This document shows positions 26,401-33,648 of a DNA stretch of 33,648 nucleotides, one piece after another. The DNA comes from Planctomycetota bacterium (lineage in GTDB: Bacteria; Planctomycetota; Phycisphaerae; Phycisphaerales; SM1A02): positions 1-33,648 of the forward strand of contig JADFOJ010000038.1 in the NCBI GenBank assembly GCA_022562915.1. The letters run 5' to 3'. The stretch's first letter is position 1. The number at the start of each line of letters is the position of its first letter. The notes beneath the pieces were generated by a model, which saw only the letters and a list, made by a program, of their open reading frames with translations, was not told the DNA's origin and did not search any database. Both the position numbers and the translations under genes were made by a program.

Positions 26401-28701
26401 TTACAACAGGGCGATCGGATCGACGTCGACGGCCATCGCTGCACCGGGCCGGATCAGTCCGTCGCGCCGCGCCGCGGAGAGCAGCGTCTGCAACCCCGCC
26501 GCGGTGTTCGCGAAGAGCTCGACCTGGTGGCGGTGGCGGCCGGCGATCCGCGCGATCGGGCAGGGTGCCGGGCCCCGTACGCGAATCGACGGCGTGCCTC
26601 CGGCGAGGCCGCGAAGCGAGTCCGCCAGGCGCCGGGCCGCCTCGCGGCAGCGACCGTAGTCCGGGTCCCGGACGACGATCCTCGCCATCCGGGTGTACGG
26701 CGGCAACTCGCAGCGGCGCCGCTCGGCGAGCTCCCCGGTGGCGAAGCCCTCGTAATCGTGGTCGGCGGCGAGCCGGATCACCGGCGCGTCCGGCTGGAAG
26801 GTCTGGACGATGACCCGGCCGGGGGTGCCGCCCCGGCCGCAACGCCCGGCGACCTGGCTGACGAGCTGGAACGTGCGCTCCGTCGCTCGGAAGTCCGGCA
26901 GGTGAATGGCGGTGTCGGCGTTGATCACCCCCACGAGCTGGATGCGCGGGAAGTCCAGCCCCTTGGCGATCATCTGGGTTCCCAGCAGCAGGCGTATCTC
27001 GCCGGTGGCGAAACGGCCGAGCACCGAATGGAAGTCACGGGCGCCGTGCATCGAGTCGGAGTCCACCCGCACCATCGAGTCGCCCGCCACGAGCTCCGGG
27101 AATTTGCGGTGCAGTTCCTCTTCGACCCGCTGCGTGCCCAGACCGAACGTGGTCACGTTGCGGCCGCACGCCGGGCAGCTCCGTGGTAAGCGCTGCTGGG
27201 CTTCGCAGTGGTGGCACTGGAGATACCCGCCCGTGGGGAGCCTGCGATCGAGGTGGTAGACCATCGTGGCGTCGCAGTCGTCGCAGCACATGAGCCAGCC
27301 GCAGCGGTGATCCGGGCAGGCGATGTAGTTGGCGTAGCCGCGACGATTGAGCAGCATCAGGACCTGGCCTCCCGCCCGCAGGGTGTCCGCCGTCGCCGTC
27401 TCCAGCGTCGGCCCGATCAGGTGAACGCGTCGATCCGTGCGACGGCGGCGCTCCGCGGCGAAGTCGACGACGATCACGCGCGGCACCCGCAAGCCCGGTA
27501 CCCGTTCGGGGAGCCTGTGCAGCCGGTAGCTCCTGCGGACGGTGGCGTTGAACCAGCTCTCGATTGACGGCGTCGCGCTGCCCAGCACGACGGGACAGCC
27601 CGCGAGCTGGGCCCGCCGGACCGCGACGTCGCGGCCGTGGTAGCGGGGTGCCTGGTCCTGCTTGTAGGACCCGTCGTGCTCCTCGTCGACGACGATCAGC
27701 CCCAGCCGGCCGTCGGGAACCGGCGCGAAGATGGCCGAACGGGCGCCGAGCACGATGTCCGCCGTGCCGTCGGCGACCATCGCCCACTGCTGGTGACGCT
27801 GTGCGGCGGTGAGCCCCGAATGCTGCACCGCGACGCGGTGGCGCGGGAACCGGCCGATGAGCCGCCCGCCCGTCTGAGGCGTCAAGGCGATCTCCGGGAC
27901 CAGCACGATCGCCACGCCGCCGGCGGCCACCACCTGCTCGATGAGACGGATGTACACCTCGGTCTTGCCGCTTCCGGTCACGCCGAAGAGCAGGTGAGCG
28001 GAGAACCCCGCGGCGAGTTCCCGGGCGACGTCCCCGATGATCTGCTGCTGGCCGGGGGTCAGGGTCGCGGGGATCGTCCGGTCGAGTGCCTGCTCGATCC
28101 ACGAGGCCTCGACGACGCTGCGCCGGGTCCCGGTGAGCAGGCCCTTGTCGAGCAGCCGTCTGATCGGCCCCGTCGTGCGGAGCCCCGCGAGCCCGGCAAG
28201 CGTGCGAAGCTCGATCGGTCGTTCGGCGGGCGGCAGCGACCGGAGGACCTCCAGGACCTGCCGTTGCTTCGGGGCGACGCAGACCGGCTCGCCCTCCGGC
28301 GCCGGCACATCGATCATCGTCCGGGTCACCAGCCCCACCTGCCGCTTGACCGCCGCCGGGGTGATCGTGGACAGCGTCATCCCGATCGGCGTGCAGTAGT
28401 AGTTGCTGATCCAGCGGGCCAGCTCCAGCAGTTGCCCCGGCAGCGCGCCGACCGCGTCCCGCTCCGACACGGGCTTGATCCGCGCCGGGTCGAGGCCCGC
28501 CGCGTCACACATCTCGATGACGTATCCCGGTGTCGGTGTGTCGGTGCGTCCCAGCGGCACGCGGACGCGGTCGCCCACCGCCAGGGGGCCAAGGTGACTC
28601 GGGACAGAGTAGGTCAGCCCCTCGGGGTAGCGGTCGACGCCGCGCTCCACCGCCACGCGGACGAAGCCGCGGGAGCCGCCGGGATCGAAGAGGGTGGCCA
28701 T
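26401..28701 (-). CDS. priA: Primosomal replication restart helicase PriA
   Basis: 766 residues. It recognises stalled forks, displaces the lagging strand and loads the replicative helicase. The N-terminal 3'-DNA-binding domain holds VRVAVERGVDRYPEGLTYSVP and the winged-helix region follows. Helicase core: Walker A GVTGSGKT (240-247), DEEH (339-342) with HDGSYKQDQAPRYHGRDVA, and GSATPSIESW. A zinc-binding insertion has cysteine pairs CPDHRCGWLMCCDDC and CHHCEAQQRLPRSCPAC. GTQMIAKGLDFP is the late helicase motif. ATG 28701 gives the family N-terminus; an upstream start would add a non-conserved stretch. Divergent from carA by 40 nt. Confidence 0.97.
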   Translation of the reverse strand: MATLFDPGGSRGFVRVAVERGVDRYPEGLTYSVPSHLGPLAVGDRVRVPLGRTDTPTPGYVIEMCDAAGLDPARIKPVSERDAVGALPGQLLELARWISNYYCTPIGMTLSTITPAAVKRQVGLVTRTMIDVPAPEGEPVCVAPKQRQVLEVLRSLPPAERPIELRTLAGLAGLRTTGPIRRLLDKGLLTGTRRSVVEASWIEQALDRTIPATLTPGQQQIIGDVARELAAGFSAHLLFGVTGSGKTEVYIRLIEQVVAAGGVAIVLVPEIALTPQTGGRLIGRFPRHRVAVQHSGLTAAQRHQQWAMVADGTADIVLGARSAIFAPVPDGRLGLIVVDEEHDGSYKQDQAPRYHGRDVAVRRAQLAGCPVVLGSATPSIESWFNATVRRSYRLHRLPERVPGLRVPRVIVVDFAAERRRRTDRRVHLIGPTLETATADTLRAGGQVLMLLNRRGYANYIACPDHRCGWLMCCDDCDATMVYHLDRRLPTGGYLQCHHCEAQQRLPRSCPACGRNVTTFGLGTQRVEEELHRKFPELVAGDSMVRVDSDSMHGARDFHSVLGRFATGEIRLLLGTQMIAKGLDFPRIQLVGVINADTAIHLPDFRATERTFQLVSQVAGRCGRGGTPGRVIVQTFQPDAPVIRLAADHDYEGFATGELAERRRCELPPYTRMARIVVRDPDYGRCREAARRLADSLRGLAGGTPSIRVRGPAPCPIARIAGRHRHQVELFANTAAGLQTLLSAARRDGLIRPGAAMAVDVDPIALL

Positions 28702-28703
28702 CG

Positions 28704-28734
28704 CGGACACTGTAGGAACGGTAACGCCTATCAT
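28704..28734 (+). promoter_or_regulatory. Candidate promoter for carA
   Basis: TATCAT at 28729-28734 matches five of six -10 bases; CGGACA at 28704-28709 gives a weak -35 with 19-nt spacing. Transcription would start at about the carA ATG (28742), which itself has no ribosome-binding site. The promoter overlaps the edge of the priA start on the other strand. Confidence 0.4.
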
Positions 28735-28741
28735 CTGCGCG

Positions 28742-29935
28742 ATGTCCAAACCGCCGGTTGCACGCCTGGCCCTCGAAGACGGAACCGTGTTCCGCGGTGA
28801 GGCATTCGGTCACTGCGACGCGTCCCGGATCGTTGCGGGCGAGGTCGTGTTCAACACGGCGCTGACCGGTTACCAGGAAGCGTTGACCGATCCGAGCTAC
28901 GCCGGCCAGATCCTGGTCTTCACCGCCCCGCTGATCGGCAACTACGGGGTGAGCCCCGAAGACGCCGAGTCCGCCGGGCCCCGGATCGTGGCCGTGGTGA
29001 TTCGTGAACTCTCACGGGTGCACGCCAACCATCGGGCGATCACCGATCTTTCCCGGTGGCTGGCGGAGGCCGGGGTTCCTGCGATCCAGAGCGTGGACAC
29101 GCGGGCGCTGGTACGGCGACTGAGAAGCGACGGGTCGATGCGCGGCGTTCTCAGCGTCGGCACTGAACCGGCCGACCGCGATCTCGTCGCCCGGGCGCTG
29201 TCCAGCCCGTCCATGGTCGGTCGCAACCTGGCGGCCGAGGTAAGCCCGGAGGCCGTCGCCCGCTGGAACGGGCGCCAGTCATCGGGCGGGCCGCACGTCG
29301 TCGTGCTCGACTGCGGCGCCAAGCAGAGCATCATGGGGCATCTTGCCCGGCGGGGCTGTGAGGTCACCGTCGCGCCGCATGATCTCTCCGCCGAACAGGT
29401 CCGTGCGCTGGAGCCGGACGGCGTGCTGGTCTCCAACGGGCCGGGCGATCCCGACGCGGTCCTCGAGACGATCAGGACGCTCGGCGAGCTGGCGGGCGAC
29501 GTTCCGATCTTCGGTATTTGTCTGGGTCACCAGCTGCTGGCGTTGGCGCTGGGAGCGAAGGCGTACAAGCTCAAGTTCGGCCATCGCGGGGCAAACCAGC
29601 CGGTCCGGAACGTCCTGACCGGGCGGGTCGAGATCACCAGCCAGAACCATGGGTTCTGCATTGACATGGACTCGCTGGCCGGCATCGACTGCGAGGTGAC
29701 CCACGTCAATCTGAATGACGGTACCCTCGCGGGGTTCCGGCACCGGTCCCTGCCCATCTTCTCGGTTCAGTACCACCCGGAGTCCTCGCCCGGCCCCCAT
29801 GACTCGGTGTACCTGTTCGACTGTTTCCTCCACCTGATGGAGACCCGCCGGCCCATCGACGCGGCGGCGATGCGGGCTGCCCGCAAGACGGCCGATGCCG
29901 GCATGATCGCACATGTCGCTCGCAACCCCACTTGA
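28742..29935 (+). CDS. carA: Carbamoyl-phosphate synthase small (glutaminase) subunit
   Basis: 397 residues. It releases ammonia from glutamine for the large subunit CarB, feeding pyrimidine and arginine synthesis. N-terminal domain: LALEDGTVFRGEAFG, GEVVFNTALTGYQEALTDPSYAGQI (in part), NYGV. C-terminal class I glutaminase: SNGPGDP, nucleophile C260 in GICLGHQL, and H345/E347 in QYHPE. ATG 28742 gives the usual start; an in-frame upstream ATG at 28694 would run into the priA start region. The large subunit gene is not next to it: the downstream gene is a secretin. Confidence 0.95.
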   Translation: MSKPPVARLALEDGTVFRGEAFGHCDASRIVAGEVVFNTALTGYQEALTDPSYAGQILVFTAPLIGNYGVSPEDAESAGPRIVAVVIRELSRVHANHRAITDLSRWLAEAGVPAIQSVDTRALVRRLRSDGSMRGVLSVGTEPADRDLVARALSSPSMVGRNLAAEVSPEAVARWNGRQSSGGPHVVVLDCGAKQSIMGHLARRGCEVTVAPHDLSAEQVRALEPDGVLVSNGPGDPDAVLETIRTLGELAGDVPIFGICLGHQLLALALGAKAYKLKFGHRGANQPVRNVLTGRVEITSQNHGFCIDMDSLAGIDCEVTHVNLNDGTLAGFRHRSLPIFSVQYHPESSPGPHDSVYLFDCFLHLMETRRPIDAAAMRAARKTADAGMIAHVARNPT

Positions 29936-29940
29936 GGCGG

Positions 29941-29969
29941 TTGCGTACGCTTTGTGCCCGAAGTACGCT
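29941..29969 (+). promoter_or_regulatory. Candidate promoter for the secretin gene
   Basis: TTGCGT at 29941-29946 and TACGCT at 29964-29969 have exactly 17 nt between them, starting 5 nt after the carA stop. Each hexamer matches three of six consensus bases. A GGAGG ribosome-binding site follows at 29993-29997, 7 nt before the GTG start. This points to the secretin being transcribed separately from carA. Confidence 0.35.
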
Positions 29970-30004
29970 GGAGAACAGTCCCTAAGGGCTTTGGAGGTAG
30001 ACCA

Positions 30005-32857
30005 GTGAAGATGTGCACTCGACGCTGTGGACCGGCAGCCCTCGCCGTTGTCGCGGGCATCACCGTCGGCGTGGTCGCCGGCACTACTCTCGCCTGGCGC
30101 CAGGACGACCGGACCCAGGCCGATGATGCCGCCCGGAACCGGGCGAGGGGCGAGGCTGCGCTCGCCGAAGCCCGCCAGCATGTCGCCGACCACCGCTGGA
30201 GGCTGGCCATCCAGGCGTACGAGAGCGCGCTCACATATATGCCGGGCGACATGGAAGCGCTCGACGGGCTGCGCACCGCCAGGGCCGAGCTCAACCAGGC
30301 GCCGACCATCTCCTCGGTCGATCAGGAACTACGCGTACAGCTCGGCCGCGCCCGCGAGGAGTTCAGCGCGGCCTATCAGCGGGCGAGCCGGCTCCTGGAC
30401 CAGGGGGATTTCAACGGGGCCCAGCGGGAAATGCTCACCGGCCAGATCCGCCTGCGGCAGGCCCGGGGATTGTTCAACCTTCAGGAGTTCAACGACTTCA
30501 ACCAGCAGGCGGAGAGACTGCTCGTCGACATCGAGCGGCGCAGCGAGAACGACCGTCTGGAGGCGGAGCGGCGGGCCGACCGGGAAGCGGCCAGGCAGCG
30601 GCGGGATTCCCTCGCCGACGCGAAACAGCAGCGCAACCGGCTCATCGACGAGAACCTGCGACGGGTCCATCAGCTCCAGATGGAGCTGAAGTACGACGAA
30701 GCGCTGCAGGTCATCGACGAGATCCTCTTTATCGACGAGCACAACCCCGCGGCGCTGGTGCTCCGCGACGTCATCAAGACGACGATGCTCTATCGCCGGT
30801 TTTCGGAACTGCAGAGACAAAAGGAGTTCGGCATCGGCTGGCTGACGATTCCCTCCCAGGAATCGCTCATCCCGCCTCAGCCGAACATCTCCGGCCCGGG
30901 CTCCCGGAGCCTGTCGGGCGTGATGGAGTACCCCTCGGACTGGGCCCAGTTGAGCCTGCGAAGAACGCACGAGGCTGGATTCGCCGAATCGGTGGCGAAC
31001 CGCCAGGTAGCCCGGGTCCTGAACCACACCACTGTGCCGATCGATTTCAAGGACAACACCTTCGAGCAGGTGACGAACTTCCTGAGCCGGGTCAGCGGTG
31101 AGAACGTGTACGTCGACTGGAGGGCGCTCGACTTCATCGGCGTCAGCCCGGACGACCGGGTCACGCTCCGGCTCAACGACGTGTCCGTGGCCATCGCACT
31201 GGATCGCGTCCTGGAGCAGGTCGGTGACGATCTCGACCGGCCGCAGTGGGCCGTCCAGGACGGGATGGTGACGATCTCCAGCGAGCAGGCGCTGCGAAAG
31301 CACACGGTGTCGGTCGTGTACGACATCCGCGACCTGCTGTTCAAGGTCCCCTACTTCGGCAACGCGCCGGAGCTGGACCTGGGCAGCGCCCTGATCAAGG
31401 CCGGCCAGGCGATCCTCGGTAGCGCCGGCGGTTTCGGAGGCGGCGGTGGTGGTGGCGCCCGGGGAGGCGGGGCCATCTTCAGTGATCCGGCGGACCAGAG
31501 CCCCAGGCTCTCCCGCGAGGAACTGGTCGATCAGATCGTGGGAATCATCCAGGAGAACATCGATCCGGATGGATGGCGCGAGCTGGGTGGCGACACCGGC
31601 ACGCTCCAGGAGCTCAACGGCAACCTGATCATCACCCAGACCGTCCGCAGCCATCGGCAGATCGAGGGCCTGCTGAGCCAGCTCCGCGAGATCCGTGCAC
31701 TGCAGATCAACGTCGAGAGCCGGTTCCTGAAGGTCACGACCGACTGGTACGAGCAGATCGGCGTCGACCTGGACCTCTACTTCAACACCAACAGCGCTCT
31801 CCGCAACCAGCAACTGGCCGTCGACAACCTGTCGCACCTCAGCGACCTGTTCGATCCGACCACCGGCCAGCTCATCGATCCCTTCCGGTTCGGCCAGATC
31901 TTCGACCCCATCACGGGTAACCTGATCGCCGACAGGGTCCCGTTCGGATCCATTTTCGGCATCCCCGACCCCGACGGCGCCGCCGGCCTGGGCTTTCCGG
32001 ACATCCAGGACACCGTCTTTTCCGTCGGGGTCGTGGGCGCGCCGCTCAGGGCGACCCAGGGCTTCACCCCCATCGGCGTGATCCAGGATTCGCTGGGGTT
32101 GCTCAACAGCGTTGCCGGCCTCACCGGCTTCGGGGAGGCCGTGGCGATGGCCAACCCGGCGCTCACCGTTGCGGTCCAGTTCCTCGACGACATCCAGGTG
32201 GACCTGCTCATCGAGGCCACCCAGGCGGACCGCCGGTCCGTGGTTCTTACGGCGCCGAGGCTGACGTTCTTCAACGGTCAGCGGGCGTGGGTCGCGGTGG
32301 CGACCCAGGTCGCATTCATTTCGGCGCTGATTCCGATCACGGGTGACGCAGCCGGCGCGTTCCAGCCGATCCCCGGCGTCGTCTCCGAAGGCGCCGTCCT
32401 GGACGTCGAAGGCGTCATCTCCGCCGACCGCCGCTATGTCACCATGACCACCATCGTCAGCCTCTCGGAGATCATCAATATCCGGGAGATCGAGGTGCAG
32501 GGCGCCGTCGGCGGCATCGGCCAGGTCGCAGGGGTGTCGAACACCTTTTCCGCGACCCAGGAACTGCCTGAGGTGCAGGTGTCACTCGTCCAGACGACCG
32601 TCTCGGTTCCCGACAAGGGGACGGTCATGCTGGGCGGCCTGCGGGAGGTCACCGAGATCGAGGTGGAGACGGGCGTGCCGGTCCTCTCCAAGATCCCGTT
32701 CATCAGCCGGTTCTTCACCAACCGCCTGACCTCCAAGAACGAGACCACGCTGCTGATCCTCATCCGTCCGGAGATCATCATCCAGCAGGAGAACGAGGAT
32801 CTGCTGTTCCCCGGCCTTTCGGATACCCTTGGCGGGGTAGCGTCATACTTGCGATAA
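30005..32857 (+). CDS. GspD/PulD-like secretin with N-terminal helical repeat region
   Basis: 950 residues. Signal-anchor helix (about 11-30), then a long charged helical region (about 40-290) that looks TPR-like or coiled coil, then an STN/N0-like segment (about 340-425, VPIDFKDNTFEQVTNFL), a Gly-rich linker (about 476-490), and an N1-type segment with QIVGIIQENIDPDGW ... LNGNLIITQTVRSHRQIEGLL. The C-terminal secretin domain (about 735-945) has TAPRLTFFNGQRA, VSVPDKGTVMLGGL and PVLSKIPFISRFFTNR, ending in LLILIRPEIIIQ. Secretins form the outer-membrane gate of type II secretion or type IV pilus systems. An insertion at about 595-690 contains DPTTGQLIDPFRFGQIFDP and a similar second copy. GTG 30005 is chosen for its GGAGG at 7 nt. 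Confidence 0.9.
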   Translation: MKMCTRRCGPAALAVVAGITVGVVAGTTLAWRQDDRTQADDAARNRARGEAALAEARQHVADHRWRLAIQAYESALTYMPGDMEALDGLRTARAELNQAPTISSVDQELRVQLGRAREEFSAAYQRASRLLDQGDFNGAQREMLTGQIRLRQARGLFNLQEFNDFNQQAERLLVDIERRSENDRLEAERRADREAARQRRDSLADAKQQRNRLIDENLRRVHQLQMELKYDEALQVIDEILFIDEHNPAALVLRDVIKTTMLYRRFSELQRQKEFGIGWLTIPSQESLIPPQPNISGPGSRSLSGVMEYPSDWAQLSLRRTHEAGFAESVANRQVARVLNHTTVPIDFKDNTFEQVTNFLSRVSGENVYVDWRALDFIGVSPDDRVTLRLNDVSVAIALDRVLEQVGDDLDRPQWAVQDGMVTISSEQALRKHTVSVVYDIRDLLFKVPYFGNAPELDLGSALIKAGQAILGSAGGFGGGGGGGARGGGAIFSDPADQSPRLSREELVDQIVGIIQENIDPDGWRELGGDTGTLQELNGNLIITQTVRSHRQIEGLLSQLREIRALQINVESRFLKVTTDWYEQIGVDLDLYFNTNSALRNQQLAVDNLSHLSDLFDPTTGQLIDPFRFGQIFDPITGNLIADRVPFGSIFGIPDPDGAAGLGFPDIQDTVFSVGVVGAPLRATQGFTPIGVIQDSLGLLNSVAGLTGFGEAVAMANPALTVAVQFLDDIQVDLLIEATQADRRSVVLTAPRLTFFNGQRAWVAVATQVAFISALIPITGDAAGAFQPIPGVVSEGAVLDVEGVISADRRYVTMTTIVSLSEIINIREIEVQGAVGGIGQVAGVSNTFSATQELPEVQVSLVQTTVSVPDKGTVMLGGLREVTEIEVETGVPVLSKIPFISRFFTNRLTSKNETTLLILIRPEIIIQQENEDLLFPGLSDTLGGVASYLR

Positions 32858-32868
32858 GGGATTTTGCG

Positions 32869-33228
32869 ATGACTTCCACCGCCACACACATCCGGGTCCA
32901 GGATCTCAACGGGATCAAGCGGATTGAGTTCGTCGAGCGCAACATCCTCGATGAGGCCAACATTCAACAGATCGGTGAGGAGATCAGCCGGGTCGTGGAC
33001 GAGCAGGAGGTGCCCAGGGTGGTCATCAGCTTTCTCAACGTCGACCACCTGTCCTCGGCGGCACTGGGGACGCTGATCACGGTCAACAACAAGATTCGCG
33101 GCAGGAACGGCCAACTGGCGCTGGCGGAGATCGATCCGCAGATCTACGAGGTCTTCGTGATCACCAAGCTCAACAAGCTGTTCAACATCTTCGACAGCTC
33201 CGAGCAGGCGATGGCCAGCTTCGGCTAG
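32869..33228 (+). CDS. STAS-domain anti-sigma factor antagonist (SpoIIAA/RsbV-like)
   Basis: 119 residues, a single STAS domain. The phosphorylatable Ser lies in NVDHLSSAALGTLI (Ser62 or Ser63), the family site. Such proteins free a sigma factor, or another partner, by binding the cognate serine kinase when unphosphorylated. Start ATG 32869 has AAGGG about 9 nt upstream and follows the secretin stop by 11 nt; it precedes an RsbW-like kinase gene by 3 nt. No sigma factor gene is visible. Planctomycetota encode many such pairs with unknown targets. Confidence 0.92.
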   Translation: MTSTATHIRVQDLNGIKRIEFVERNILDEANIQQIGEEISRVVDEQEVPRVVISFLNVDHLSSAALGTLITVNNKIRGRNGQLALAEIDPQIYEVFVITKLNKLFNIFDSSEQAMASFG

Positions 33229-33231
33229 CCG

Positions 33232-33648
33232 GTGGGGCAACGGTTCATCATCATGGGCGGTTGCCGTGAGGCGGTCGAACGGGTGCAGCGGGGTCTCGCG
33301 GAGGCCCTCGGCCGGTTCGGGTACGACCCGGCGGCGTGTTTCGCGGTCCGCACGGCCGTCGAGGAGGCCGTCGGCAACGCGATCCATCACGGCAACGGCG
33401 GTGACCCCGGCCGGAGGGTGACCGTCGAGTACGCCGCCGACGCCGAGACGGTCGTGATCGACGTGCAGGACGAGGGGTTGGGGTTCGATCCCCGGTCGGT
33501 GCCCGACCCGACGCGGCCGGAGAACCTCGACATCCCGGCGGGCCGGGGGATCATGCTCATGCGGCACTACATGAGCGAGGTCGAGTTCACGGTGCCCGGC
33601 AACCGTGTCCGGATGAGGTTCGACCGAAAACCCCCCCCCCCGGCCGGG
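33232..33648 (+). CDS. RsbW/SpoIIAB-like anti-sigma serine kinase, possibly cut by window end
   Basis: 139 codons are open to the window end. A GHKL ATPase fold is visible: N-box AVEEAVGNAIHHGN (E45, N49), G1 box DVQDEGLGFDP (D80, G82, G84) and G2 box AGRGIMLM. The fold phosphorylates the STAS partner on Ser and sequesters the target factor. GTG 33232 begins 3 nt after the STAS stop; ATG 33253 is an alternative. No ribosome-binding site is obvious, which fits translational coupling. The last codons read through a run of eleven C, so the C-terminus (KPPPPAG) may be an artefact of the sequence end. Confidence 0.85.
   Translation, partial: MGQRFIIMGGCREAVERVQRGLAEALGRFGYDPAACFAVRTAVEEAVGNAIHHGNGGDPGRRVTVEYAADAETVVIDVQDEGLGFDPRSVPDPTRPENLDIPAGRGIMLMRHYMSEVEFTVPGNRVRMRFDRKPPPPAG
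33631..33641. repeat. Homopolymer of eleven C at the window end
   Basis: Eleven consecutive C follow AAAA and precede GGCCGGG, where the sequence stops. It lies within the last codons of the kinase gene. It is a likely place for a length error or an assembly break. Confidence 0.9.

Noticed and set aside
32434..33567. Minus-strand open frame opposite the secretin end, STAS and kinase genes
   Set aside because: It crosses three recognised coding regions and has no recognisable domain.

Overview
This window is a high-GC, almost fully coding stretch of a bacterial chromosome. It holds 27 complete genes and 2 genes cut by the window ends. The gene families point to a Planctomycetota-like organism, probably close to the Phycisphaerae, though this is inference because there is no rRNA gene in the window. 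Supporting signs are a pseudopilin with the [20 protein letters not shown] N-terminus and a GMLLPA continuation, a DUF1573 lipoprotein, a secretin preceded by a long helical repeat region, an LptD-like outer-membrane assembly protein, and FtsI-type peptidoglycan synthesis. I see no insertion sequences, prophage, CRISPR array, tRNA or rRNA.

Layout. 1-5873: a truncated pseudopilin (-), a membrane-anchored UPF0158 protein (+), a large lipoprotein with a C-terminal membrane helix (-), a small cysteine-rich lipoprotein (+), a DUF1573 lipoprotein (+) and a two-unit ABC-2 permease (-). 6157-10054 (+): rny, efp, rsmA and mtnP, a tight RNA/translation/salvage run. 14865-10051 (-): ribH, nusB, ftsY and an lptD-like gene, joined by 1-3 nt gaps or a 4-nt overlap. 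14890-15861 (+): a UbiA-family prenyltransferase, divergent from ribH across a 16-bp palindrome. 16141-17583 (+): an NtrC-type sigma-54 activator behind a structured 279-nt spacer.

21307-17591 (-): a reduced division/cell-wall cluster, rsmH, LysM membrane protein, ftsL, ftsI and a small conserved protein. 21338-22339 (+): an SppA-like lipoprotein protease. 28701-22373 (-): priA, sucA and sucB (replication restart, then the E1 and E2 components of 2-oxoglutarate dehydrogenase). 28742-29935 (+): carA without carB. 30005-33648 (+): a secretin, a STAS anti-sigma-factor antagonist and a truncated RsbW-like serine kinase; the sequence stops in an 11-C run.

Most of the window is housekeeping. The points most worth a second look are the truncated division cluster, the palindromic divergent start region at 14878-14893, the four hairpins ahead of the NtrC-type gene, the secretin/STAS/kinase neighbourhood, the probable leaderless start of carA, and several unusually membrane-tethered proteins. 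I did not find convincing evidence of a wholly new multi-gene system. Start codons were chosen by eye from ribosome-binding sites and family alignment; alternatives are given where they matter.
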